DNA of 64,000 nt, taken from contig CM057228.1 in assembly GCA_029891385.1 (NCBI GenBank), forward strand, positions 34,847,023 through 34,911,022, written 5' to 3'. The position numbers and the translations under genes are program-made. This document shows positions 34,001-44,650 of the stretch, piece by piece. The DNA is from Erythroxylum novogranatense (lineage: Eukaryota; Streptophyta; Magnoliopsida; Malpighiales; Erythroxylaceae). Numbering within the stretch: the stretch's first letter is position 1; every line of letters starts with the position of its first letter. Under the pieces are notes generated by a model. The model had not been told where the DNA came from and ran no database searches. It saw nothing but the letters and a program-made list of their open reading frames with translations.

Positions 34001-37000
34001 ATCAATGCAACCCACTACAGTCTTACGAGCAATGGTAATTGCTCACAATATTGAGGATGAACTGCAGGTGATTTATGGAGGAAATTCTTCCATTTCTGGC
34101 AATTTTACAAATCGCGTACAGACACAAGGTAGTATAGTTTCCAAAGTGCAAGGAATAACGACCATTGGAGGGTCTGTTAGCGGGACAATGAGTAATGATC
34201 TGGGCAAGGTCACCAGAGGAATGGAGCAAAAAACCTACAACCCTAACCGTAGTGGGTCATTTGTGGGGTCTAATTCCCAAAATGGGACTTATGGGAACAC
34301 AGGGTCACGCAACAACCATGGGACCAGGCAGCTCCCCTACCCAGAATTTTTAAAGAGGAAGGAGGAAGGGAGGTGTTTTTGTTGTGGATTGCCTTTTGAT
34401 ATGGGAAATAAATGTTCAGAGAAAAGTTTAAGAGTGACCATGTTAGGAGAAGATGAAGATGTGGTCTCGGTGGTAGAAGAATGTCTAGACACACATGAAA
34501 TGTCAAGGAGGTTGCTAAAGAAGCTCAGTGCAACTAGATGGAACTTTACAATGTTCTGCCAATGGATGAACACAACCCAAATCCATGAAGCTTTGGGGGA
34601 AGATTGATGGAACACCTGTTTTGGTGTTGATTGACAGTGGGGCGAGTCACAACTTCGTATCCAAAGAGGTGGCTTTGAAACAAGGCTAGAAAGCGCATAA
34701 CGCTGCAAGCTTCGGAGTGAGGATGAGAAACGGTCAGAAACAAGACTCTCAAGGTTGCTGCGAAGGTTTAAATTTTGAAATGCAAGGTTACGTTTATTTA
34801 GGAGATTTTTTTCTCTTTGAGTTAGGATGGTTGGATATTATTTTGGGGATGACTTGGTTGGTTTCGTTAGGTGAGGTGCAACACAATTGGAAAGATCTTT
34901 CCATGAATTTTTCGCACTTGGGTTGAACAACCACTGTTAAAGGGGATTTTAATCTTTTGGGATCTTTAATTTCCACCAAGACATTAAGGAAGACTACTAA
35001 AATTGAGGTTGCAATTATGGTATTTTTTTGGTTTAGAGAAACAAGAGAACGATGACAGCTGGTCCAGCAAAATAAGAGAAAAACTCGTCCATCACCAACA
35101 GTAGCAGTTATAACAAGTGTTGGCAGAATTTCAGCCAGTTTTTTCACACCCAATAGGGCTTCCTCCCAACAGACCAGTTGATCATAAAATCCCAATTAAG
35201 GCTAGGGTTGATCCGATAAATGTGAGACCTTATCGTTATCCTCATCTACAAAAAAATGAGATTGAGAAACAGGTTTCGGAAATGCTAACTTCTGGGGTTA
35301 TTAGACCTAGCAACAACCCATATTCAAGTCTGGTGATTCTTGTGAAGAAGAAAGACGACAATTGGCAGTTTTGTGTCAATTATCGAGCTTTGAATAAAGC
35401 CACAATACCGGATAAATTTCCCATACCAGTGATTAAAGAACTCTTGGATGAATTGTTCGAAGCCACGTATTTCTCTAAAATCGATCTACTGACAAGGTAC
35501 CATCAAATACACATGAATAAAGATGACATTTCCAAGACAGTTTTTTTGCACACATTAGGGCCACTACAAATCAATCGTCATGCCGTTTGATCTCACCAAT
35601 GCACCAGCCATGTTCCAATGTGTTATGAATTCGATCTTACAACCCTACCTCAGAAAGCTTGTGTTTTTTTTTTTTTACGACATTTTGGTCTATAGCGTCG
35701 ATTGGGACAGCCACATCACTCACTTAAGGAAAGTAACATATGTTGCAACAACATTGTTTCTATGCTAATACAAAAAAAATGCACCTTTTGGAAGCAAAGA
35801 ATTGAGTACTTGGGTCACATCATTACCAAAGATGGTATTGCTATAAACCCCAAGAAGATTGAAGCGATTTTACAATGGCCTATTCCTACATCTCTCAAAG
35901 CTTTGAGAGGGTTCTTAGGCCTGACTGGATATTACCGAAGGTTTGTGAAAGATTATGAGAAGATAGCACAACCTCTTACCAATCTATTGAAGAAAGGGAA
36001 TTTTAAATGGGATATTCCTGCAGAAACAACTTTTAAGAGACTTTAGAATGCTCTGACCAATGCTTCAGTGTAGACGCTACCAAACTTCAATACCCCCTTT
36101 TCGGTGGAGTGTAATGCATTAGGTAAAGGCGTGGGAGCAGTGTTAATACAGGGAAAGAAACCAGTGGCTTTTTTCAGTAAAGCATTAGTTGAATCATCAC
36201 TGAATAAATCCATATATATGAAGGAACTTATGGCGTTAGTGTTAGCCATTCAACATTGGAGACCGTATCTGGTGGGGAGAGGATTTAAGGATCAAAAAAG
36301 CCTCAAACAATTGCTAGAATAGAGAATTACAACTCAAAATCAGCATAATTGGTTGGCAAAATTGCTGAGATATGATTTTGATATTGTCTACAAGGTGGGA
36401 ATTTCCAACTGGGCAACAGATGCACTCTCTATGGTATGCGAGGACATGGAGTTACAGGTTATTTCTAGGCCATTTTGGCAAGATCTGGAGCAAATTAATA
36501 AGGAGGTAAAGGCATATCCACATTTGAGCAGAATAATAGAAGAAATTAAGAGGGAACAAGATTCTCATCCTTCTTATACCTTGGAGAATGGGAGATTATG
36601 TCATAAAGGGAGGCTAGTTGTATCAGCATCTTCGGAATGGATTCCCAAGCTTTTACAAGAGTTTCATACTACCCCTATAGGAGGACATTTGGGAATTTAC
36701 AAGACTTATAAGAGGATAGCTCAATCTATTTTTTGGAAAGGTATGAAAAGGGCTGTATCTGATTTTGTAGCAACTTGTCACACTTGTCAACGTAACAAGT
36801 ATCAAGCTACGTCTCCAGCAGGTCTATTCCAACTGTTACCTGTTCCCAACGCCATTTGGGAGGAGTTGAGCATGGATTTCATTGTGGAACTACCCAAATC
36901 GAAAGGCTATGATACCTTGTTGGTCATACTGGACAGGTTGAGCAAATATGGGCATTTTATTCCTGTTAAACATCCTTACTCAACTCGTTTTATTGCTGAA

Positions 37001-40000
37001 ATTTTTTACCATGGAGGTTGTCCGATTACATGGAATTCCGCTTTCCATTGTAAGTTACCAGGATCCTACGTTCTTAAGTAATTTGTGGTAAGAATTGTTT
37101 ACACTCTAGCGAACTCAATTAAAATTGAGTATCACCTATCACCCAAAATCGGATGGCCAAACTAAGGTAGCTAATATCACTATCGAGACATATCTTTGCT
37201 ATTTTAGATCGGAAAAACCAAGGTTTGGTTAGATTATTTACCATGGGCAAAGTATTGGTATAATACCAATTTTCATTCAGCAGCTAAATGTTCTCCTTTC
37301 GAGGTAGTATATAGCAGACCTCCTCCCTCAATCACACGTTTTATTCCTAGAGAAACATTGGTAGAAGCTGTGGCGCAGGAGTTAATGAGTCATGACGAAG
37401 CTCTAACATAGTTGAAACATCATTTGGAAGCGATCATATGATACGTTTTACGGATGGCCGAAGGCGTCTTCATGACATTCAGGTAGGAGATTGGGTGTAT
37501 TTAAAGATTCATCCACATCGGCAAGGGTCCATGCCCAAGCGGTTGCATCCAAAACTGTCAGCATGATACTATGGACGATATTTGGCGGACAAACAAGTTG
37601 GTGCCGTCGTATTTCAACTGCAACTTTCCCCTTAAGCTCGTATACAACCAGTATTTCACGTGTCCCAATTCAAAAAGGCTGTCGGGGTACCACCATGTTT
37701 AGGAAGAGTTACCTCCAGAGTTGGACTATACTCCTGACTTGTGTACACCAGCCACAGTCTAGGGTACCAGGACACTTCATAATCGAGGACTTGCTCGTGA
37801 CCAATGGTTAATTAATTGGCAAGGCAAACTGTTGGAGGAAGCTTCATGGGAGGGCCAAGAGCTTATCCGTGGCCAATTTCCAGAGCTTAACCTTGGGAAC
37901 AAGGTTATTTCATCAGCGGGCGGTATTTTTAGGAATAATGGTCACAAAGGAGGAGAGTGGTTAGTTTATACAAGGAAGAAGAAGACAGGTTGTAAGCAGT
38001 AGTGAGATAGCTAGATATTAATATATTTTAGTGATTCAAGTTGTTAGCAGGAGAAATCTATTCCTTAGAAGTTTGTTAGGATAAGTAGATATAAAATAAT
38101 AGTCTATGGGGGGAGTGGGCTAGGCTTTTAGATTGGAAATAATTCTCAGAAGATTTCCTGAGATTGTAAGGGGGTTTTCCCTTGTGAAGAAGGTTCTTCC
38201 TTCTTGTTTCACTGAGCTATAGCTCTCTACCTAGTGCTATTTAACACATGGGCAGATTAAGTTGAATTGTTACTGTTAGAACTCTAGTCTTGGAATACTA
38301 GAATTTCTCTATATTATTTCAATATATCTGTAATGTGTTTATCACTACATAATAGTAGTATAGTATTTCTCCCTAATCAGAGCAGATTTGCTCCTCAGAA
38401 GCTATGAATATCCTTCCGTCACTATCTTCCCTCAATTTTCTGCCTACCTTCCTCCCTTCTCTCTCCCCCTTTATAAACCCCCCTCTCTAGGTACATTCTG
38501 TTATGCCTAACTAATTTGCCACATTAGCTGATAACTAACTCCCTCCTTGGCCCACTGTTCTTCCTCTGGAATAAATCGCTCTCTCTCTCTCTCTCCCTCC
38601 CGAAGATCCTAACAGTTACCTAATAGACTATAACCAATGCATCAAATATAGCCCATGAAAAAGCTAAAACTAGTTAGAGATCAAGGAAATAAAAGAGAGG
38701 ACTCAGGTCTTACTAATTTGGCAACTTCGTTAGGACGAATTCTGAAACTTTGGATGGCCTTCACATCACTTACTTGTGCGCCATCAATGAATTCCATGGT
38801 TAATAATTTTGATGTGCTCAAATTCCAATGGACCCTTGGTGCATATACATACTCAGCAATATGAGGAGATAACTTCCAGAAATTTTCCAAGCACTTCTCA
38901 CTATTCCTGGCCTCGATCAGAAAATCTAATTCCTGACGATCATTACTAAAACTCATCAAAATCATGATTAAACTTGTCACATCAATGCTTCATGTCTCAC
39001 TGTTTTTTGCATATTTCTTAAAGTTTTGGGGCAAAAGCAACATTCTTGTTAAACCACAACATCTTGGGAAACTGTTAAAACTTGCCTTCGGTATACTTTC
39101 ACTCATTTCATCAACCAACCATCTGCAAGTGTAAGTCATAAAAAATTTTAATTACAAAAGCTGTTCAAAACCACAAGGTAGCCACACATAAATAGGCAGT
39201 AAGAAGGTGCGTTCATGGAAATCCTAAAGAACAATGCTCATTCTGATATACCATACTGATTTTCTGTTTAATGTTTACTAACATGCCTGGCTAAAAAACC
39301 ACAACAACACTCAAATGGAGAAGATAACACTACCTGTAATCAAAAGCAGGGAAAATCCTGTGTAGGGTATTTACAATAAATCCTACAACAGCTTGATCTG
39401 CTGCAGCAGTATCTGTCATGTGAGTATGTTGAACCTGATCCAGAAAATAGAAACCATGGACATCAAAGGGAAATTCCTCATGGGCTCTCCACTAAATGCA
39501 TATAAAATTCAAATGAAAACTTATCGTATTCAGCTCATAATAAAATACGTTGGCTTAAAGTGACAACAATGCGAACCTTCACAGCAACCTTTTGACCATC
39601 AAATGTCTGAGCAACATGAACTTGTGCAAGGGAAGCACTTGCTATCGGAACAGAATCAAACTCTTTAAAGATCTGCAAATTGGGAGAGACAGCTTAGTTT
39701 GGAAGTGTATATTTTCAATATAAATCAAACACTATACTCAAAACCATCAACAGGGAGATGCATGTAACAACTAAAAAGGCACACATATAAATTTTTTGCC
39801 ACAAACACATGGGAGAGCTACCACCTCCCACTTCAAACAATCTTCCAATAAGATATCAAACCAACAGATACGTACTTTATCTGGTGACTGTCCAAGCTCT
39901 TTCTTAACAACTTCACATATTTGGTCATAAGAAGAAACTGGACATTTATTCAGCATTGATTCCCTCATTGTATGGACATACTCCTCAGGTACAAGATATT

Positions 40001-40923
40001 CCTACATAGTGGCACAATAAACATTTAAGACTCCCACTCTGTTAACTGTTATTTGAGTTAACAATCTATCAAAAACATGTATTGAACATATTACTATTGA
40101 TAATTGCAGACGCACACTGAAAGCATACCAACTGCCCGATGTGTTGACCAAGCTTGATGTATATTCCTCCATTTCTGAAACATAGCTCTTGAAGTTTACG
40201 TGCGGACCTGAGGTGAACTTCATGTTTTATTTTTGATCTCTCGATACTTTCTTCCGGCAATCCCCATAATGAGTATTCATAATCTAGTCCAAATTTTATA
40301 CGCCATTAGCATCAGTAACTCATAGCACTAGGATCCACCTTAAAATGAACATGACAGTAATTTTCAAACGTTAAAACATAACAATGAAAAAGGTAGAGTA
40401 GCCAACACGAAATCCACAATCACATTTCTACACGTATCTTCTAGGTTTTGTATCATACACACAAGTCAGCAACTTTTATGGATAAGAAAATTGTGTGATT
40501 AGTCTAAATTTAGAATCAAGAACTTCTACGTCATTAAAAGATTACAAAACCAGAATAATCCAAAACTGGTTCAAGTTTTCAATTCCAGATTCTTCCTCAA
40601 ATTAATGACAAGAAATTAACGCTTCAGTTAAAAGAAACAATGAAAATCACATTAAGTGAAATAAACGATGCAAATCAGAAAGCCCTAAAAAAATTCTAAA
40701 GAAAAAATTTAGGGAGGAAAAACAAAGATTTTTTGATACCGAAAGCTATGGAGGCCGCAGTTACCGCGTCGCGCATGAGACGAAGTGGTATGGTGGTGCA
40801 GAGCTTGAGAGTGGTGTCTGGATCTTTAGAGGTGGCGACGGTTGCCGCGGCGCTTCCAGCAAGGATCGCAGAGGTCGCCACCGCGAGCTTTGCTCGCATA
40901 CCCCACAGAGATCGCGTGGCCAT
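31037..40923 (-). CDS. ABC1/ADCK1-like atypical kinase, twelve exons, intact
   Basis: Minus-strand exons: 40923-40740, 40283-40129, 40001-39876, 39672-39577, 39434-39334, 39122-39086, 38932-38714, 32771-32660, 32178-32087, 32002-31823, 31729-31616, 31231-31037. Phases agree throughout and total 536 residues, close to Arabidopsis ATH9 (At2g40090, by recall). ABC1 family features: KLGQ (105-108), the Ala-rich loop ASASLAQVH (166-174), VAVK with Lys187, the [13 protein letters not shown] block (from 234), HCDPHAAN with catalytic Asp324, and LLDHG (Asp354) replacing DFG. The N-terminus is hydrophobic and Ala-rich, compatible with organellar targeting or a membrane anchor. ABC1 proteins are UbiB-like ATPases or kinases linked to isoprenoid lipid and quinone metabolism; the substrate here is unknown. 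Intron 6 uses a GC donor. Intron 7 (38713-32772) holds a chromovirus and a solo LTR; intron 8 holds a hairpin element. Confidence 0.95.
32362..32597. repeat. 236-bp near-perfect inverted repeat (foldback/MITE-like) in intron 8
   Basis: Arms 32362-32447 and 32511-32597 are reverse complements over about 86 bases, with one indel and one mismatch visible. They start TTGGTTTGGGTAGG and share the GGTTCAGAGCCCGGCCCAAG block. A 63-base loop lies between them. GTA is found just outside both ends (32359-32361 and 32598-32600) and may be a short target duplication. Transcription of the host intron would make a long hairpin RNA. No coding capacity. Confidence 0.88.
33015..33359 (+). repeat. 5' LTR of the chromovirus
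   Basis: 345 bp, TGTTAGGA to CCTAACA. The sequence just downstream (TTTGATCCGACCTG) takes the PBS position but does not match the usual initiator tRNA-Met site, so the primer is not assigned. Confidence 0.92.
33405..34600 (+). pseudogene. Chromovirus gag remnant
   Basis: Starts with [16 protein letters not shown] and continues to WVARAEKFF, then shifts frame to [17 protein letters not shown] (gag core) and on to a zinc knuckle [14 protein letters not shown] near 34376-34417. At least two frameshifts and stops near 33985 break it. Confidence 0.88.
34601..37925 (+). pseudogene. Chromovirus pol remnant: PR, RT, RNase H, INT, chromodomain
   Basis: Protease: [12 protein letters not shown] near 34625. 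RT: from [11 protein letters not shown] (35180) through YFSKIDL (35468) and [12 protein letters not shown] (35580); the catalytic box reads FYDILVYS (35673-35696) instead of an FxDD box. RNase H: 36090-36420 with [13 protein letters not shown]. Integrase: zinc region [12 protein letters not shown] to CHTCQRNK (36680-36800), catalytic core [12 protein letters not shown] (36870), and the second Asp motif altered to SYQDP near 37053. Chromodomain-like tail [15 protein letters not shown] and IRGQFPEL at about 37810-37890. Many stops and frameshifts; RT and integrase active sites are both mutated. Confidence 0.9.
37927..38625 (+). repeat. 3' LTR of the chromovirus, split by a solo LTR
   Basis: 37927-38273 matches the first part of the 5' LTR. 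The last bases (38620-38625, after the second GTTAC copy) complete it as CTAATA. The 341-bp insert 38274-38614 and its duplication account for the extra length. Confidence 0.9.
38274..38614 (+). mobile_element. Solo LTR nested in the chromovirus 3' LTR
   Basis: Starts TGTTAGAAC and ends CCTAACA (5-bp inverted ends), 341 bp, with perfect GTTAC duplications at 38269-38273 and 38615-38619. It includes CCTTTATAAACCCC, a likely TATA region, and a CT microsatellite at about 38579-38600. It is unrelated to the LTR it sits in, and no internal region remains. Family (copia or gypsy) cannot be decided. Confidence 0.9.
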
Positions 40924-41634
40924 ACCTAGTGGTGTCCACTTGTCCTCCTCCTACTATGAGGAGAATTCAACGGACTAGGAAATTAAAAAATTACTCGCGC
41001 TGGTCAGAAAGGCTACAAGTCCTATCCAACCCACGAAGTGTGCTTGAGAAATTGGACCCAATTTTGACCTAAGTAAAATATCGTAACCAGTGCAGTTTGT
41101 TAAGTTGTATTTAGGAAGGGTTTGTCATGATTGGAATGGGGCCCCTATTTTCCATAATTCGAGCGGATCATACGCCCTGTTTGGGAGGTCAACTGGTAAT
41201 TTTCGCGCATTAATGGGGCAAAGTGGCATTTGCACGTGTGGATTATAATTCCGAGGGATAGTCTGGCAATTTGATCAGACCCTAACACGTCGCATTTGAT
41301 GGTGGTTTCATAATTAATAAATGGGTCAAACTTTAATGGCCTGATTGAAGGAATGAAAATTATTAAAAATTGAATAGTTATTTTTAGGAATTATTCTTAA
41401 AAATAAAAAAAGATGGGGATATAATAGAATAAGTATTAATTTGTTTGGTTTAAGGAATAAAATAGATAAAGAATTTTTATTCATGTGAGTGGTTTGAAAA
41501 TATAAACTTGTAATAATAAAGGAATAATTAAAAAAAGATCAAAATATCCTTATTATTATTATTATTGTTGTTGTTGTTGTTATTATTGTTGTTGTTATTG
41601 TTGTTAACTTTATTATTCTCATCATTATTAATTA
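40924..41634. other. 5' flank of the ADCK1-like gene
   Basis: Holds the presumed promoter of the minus-strand kinase gene. Further out is AT-rich sequence with a TTATTATTGTTGTTG microsatellite at about 41558-41607. A segment at about 41380-41480 has a TTTGTTTGGTTTAAGGAATA phrase with a MITE-end look, but no second end was found. Confidence 0.45.
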
Positions 41635-41639
41635 CTAAT

Positions 41640-42046
41640 TGGTCGAATTGATCAGTATGGGCCAGATCCATCAAAACGACCCTTGCCCATTAATTAATTC
41701 TTCTTGAATCGGTTTATCTTAAGCGCAAGCCCAAGTCCAATTTCACGCCTCCTTGCCCATCCGTAGAAGAAATCTCCCAATGCAAACACGTAAAGACTAA
41801 ACCTAATGCAAAACCATATATAAGGTATAATTCTCCCATAATTGAGACGTGATCATAACTTAGTTTTTTCTGTGCGTTCATCAACCTCACTTTACCAAAA
41901 GATGACTGAAGGCGTCGGAGGCTTAATTTACACAACCCCAACAAGCCTTCTTTGTTTTGCAGTATCTTCACGTTTGATTCATCACGAAAGTAGCCAACTT
42001 ATGGATCCGAATCAATGACGTCTGATTCGGTAAAATCCGTGAACCA
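41640..42046 (+). repeat. 5' LTR of the Tat-like element
   Basis: 407 bp from TGGTCGAATTG to CGTGAACCA. It shares the AAACGACCC, CCTTGCCCATCCGTAGA, ACCATATATAAGGTATAAT and CTTTGTTTTGCAGTATCTTC blocks with 49350-49765. TATATAAGG at about 41816 is the likely LTR TATA box. Confidence 0.9.
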
Positions 42047-42066
42047 ATTGGCGCCACCGGGGCCGA
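42047..42066 (+). other. Primer-binding site, possibly tRNA-Asp type
   Basis: ATTGGCGCCACCGGGG follows the LTR directly. It resembles TGGCGCCGTTGCCGGGG, the tRNA-Asp complement used by related plant elements, with a three-base deletion and a nearby change. Confidence 0.6.
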
Positions 42067-42689
42067 CTTCCGCACCACGTCCAAAACACACAGAATCGGT
42101 CGGTAGCGAATGATGAACTCGATATAGCCATTGTCATGGCTCTGGCGATCTGAACGCGTGGGTTTGCGATTACTGCAACTCGCACTTCACTACATGTTTT
42201 CCACACTAATCGCCGGATCCTAACGATCAATCGCAACCTCGAACTTGGAACAAGAAGAACAGCAGTGTCGCTTTGAGGATAACGCCGCAATCAATATGCA
42301 CCAATCTCCGACACCGATCGGATGCGATCCCTTCCACATGCACACCTCCTCACCCGGAAGCAGTTGAGAAGCGGTGATCTATCGATCCGCCAGATTTTGC
42401 AATCTCGGCCGAGATGATCAAGAATTGCTCAAGACGCAAGCAGTCAAGTGATGTACCAAAGATGACGACCGATCACCACCCGACCGAAACCTAGAGAAAA
42501 TCGTGGATGATTAGATTAACGCATATGAGCTTAGTCCGGATCGCCTCGACAACCTGATACATCTCTCCTTTACCGGAAATTTTGGATAGCCTCCGACCGG
42601 AACCAAAATACCAGCGCTGAAAAATACACTTTGGAAGACCAGGCCCCTGACTACTTACAACACTTCCAATGATGATGAATCAGATCAGT

Positions 42690-43430
42690 GTGCGGATGCC
42701 ATCCAATGTAAGGCTTTCGACGGCCTTTCAAGAGGAGCCCGACGATGGTTCAATAGTCACCTCCGGTCAGATCACCGCTTTGAGGATTTTAGGCTTATTT
42801 TCCTCAACCAGTTCACCACAAGCAAGCGACCACAGAAAACTGCATTGGAAGTGGTGCAATTGACCCAAGGAAGAAACGAAAGTTTACGGGAGTTTATCAC
42901 TCGGTTCAATAATGAAGCGGTCAAGGTCCCCGACCTCACTTGCTCGTCCATGCTAGCAGCACTCATGAGCAACATGAGGGATGAGGAGTTCAAAAAGTCA
43001 TTGGCACTCGATCAACCCCAATCTATTCAGGAGATCAGACATTGGGAAGACAAGTATATTCAGCTCGAAGAAGTATTAAAGAATACAAAACGCAGGGCAG
43101 ATGATCGCGGGCCGAGTGGTCGGGCAGATGAGTCTCACAAGAGACAGAGGGATCAGTCGACCTGGAGGACGCCGACTGGTCGACAATGGCATCACCAAGA
43201 CTTTACCCCGCTTAACAAACGATATGCGGAAGTATCGTGGTATGAGGCGGATGGGGAATCCATCAGAGCCCAATAAAATGAAGACCCACTTACAAGGAGA
43301 GGAACCCAAATCTATATTATCGTTTCCACGAGACATCGGCCATGACACGGAGGATTGCTGGCCATTGAAAAAAGAAATCGAATCCCTTATCCAAAGGAGA
43401 AACTGGGTCGGTTTATAAAGTACGGACGGA
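42690..43430 (+). pseudogene. Tat-like gag remnant
   Basis: The frame with CKAFDGLSRGARRWFNSHL and FRLIFLNQFTTSKR continues through VQLTQGRNESLREFITRFN and the IQEIRHWEDKYIQLEE helix to 43276. After a frameshift, RDIGHDTEDCWPLKKEIE marks the usual gag C-terminal Cys/His block (43333-43385). The part upstream to the PBS has no clear frame. Confidence 0.83.
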
Positions 43431-43779
43431 ATGCCGATCAAGACAACGACAATAGGATCGGTCGACCGAATAATGAGCGACAGCCTTAGAGACGAAATGA
43501 TAGAAACGACGGAGGGAGAAACAACGCGAACACAGACAATCGACGCGAAGAGAGAGGACGATCAAAGGAAAGAGACGGCGAGGCGCTGAGACAATGAGAC
43601 AATCGGCGATCGGGGTCATTAACATGATATTTGGTGGAAACGCCGCGGGGGGATCCACTGCTAAAGGGAGAAAAAGATATGCTAAATAGGTCGGCAGAGA
43701 CTCATCAACCAAAAAGCCGAGGGAGAACGATGGGATGATATCGTTCAATGAGTTTGACCTTGATGGTGTAAGTTGTCCT

Positions 43780-44205
43780 CATGATGACGCCCTCGTCGTA
43801 AATCTGAACATGGATGGCTACGAGGTGAAGCGGATAATGATTGATACGGGCAACTTGGTCGACTTATTATATTACGATATCTTCAAGTAGATGGAGATAC
43901 CCGAGGAGCGACTGCTGCCTATCGACGACCCTATCAAAGGGGTAACTGGAGCATCAGCCTACCCATTCGCCTAGGTCCACTTAAAAGTCAAGTTCAGGCA
44001 AAAGTCGTGCCAAATAGAGAGGACGTTGAATTCTGATAAATAAAATTCAAGGGCATACAACGCAATAATCGGACGAGCTACTCGGAATGCCCTCGAGCAA
44101 TCGTTTCCACCTATTATCAGCGATGAAGTTTCCAACACCCCGGTCGGTGTTATTAGAGGTCAACAAAGAATCGCTAGAGAATGCTATTCGCGTAAACAAA
44201 ACACT
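43780..44205 (+). pseudogene. Tat-like aspartic protease remnant
   Basis: The active-site region reads IMIDTGNLVDLLYYDIF, with DTG at 43843-43851, followed by a TAG at about 43888-43890. The flap and C-terminal part (YNAIIGRATRNALE) and the GVIRGQQRIARECYSRK segment, which normally precedes RT, are recognisable with frame changes up to about 44200. Confidence 0.8.
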
Positions 44206-44219
44206 AGATGGGGCGGTAG

Positions 44220-44440
44220 TCTGACGAGCTTCGGACGGAGAGCCGATAAGAAGAGAGGAATAATGAAGCCCGCCAAGAACTCGTGCTTTTAGTGAAGACA
44301 GGATGTGGGCAACCGCCGTTCAAGGCGCCAGCGAAGGCAACAAAATTCTACAACAGAGAGTAAAGCCGAACAACGTAAAGATCGGGGTACGCTCTGTGAA
44401 AAGTCGAGGCCATGGAACTCGGAAAGTCAAGGCGTCTACC
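44220..44440 (+). pseudogene. Integrase C-terminal scrap
   Basis: ERNNEARQELVLL is followed, after frame changes, by a KFYNRE-type block and a GTRKVKASTNE segment. These fit the region just after the integrase catalytic core in Tat elements. It follows the protease-RT linker directly, so about 3 kb of RT, RNase H and integrase core has been deleted. Confidence 0.55.
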
Positions 44441-44650
44441 AATGAGATAAGTTTTATTTTGATTAATGCTTGTTCATTACTATTTTGTATAAAACACATG
44501 GATACCTTTTCTGTCCGTCTCCGCGACAGGTTTTTAACGCCCACGTCCTCATTATCATCAATAAAGGGTTTCAAATTTCTCGGCAAACTGTTTAGCAAAT
44601 CGTTCAAAGGGAAGCTTGTCAATATTGCTCGCTCTCGCCTACTACTAGGC

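Larger units (their letters stand above)
33015..38625 (+). mobile_element. Ty3/gypsy chromovirus inserted in intron 7 of the ADCK1-like gene
   Basis: LTRs at 33015-33359 and 37927-38625 (the latter interrupted) enclose gag, protease, RT, RNase H, integrase and a C-terminal chromodomain, in chromovirus order. A perfect 5-bp duplication GACTA lies at 33010-33014 and 38626-38630. It is antisense to the host gene. All coding regions are broken. About 20 substitutions separate the two 345-bp LTRs by eye, so the insertion is old but not ancient. Confidence 0.93.
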
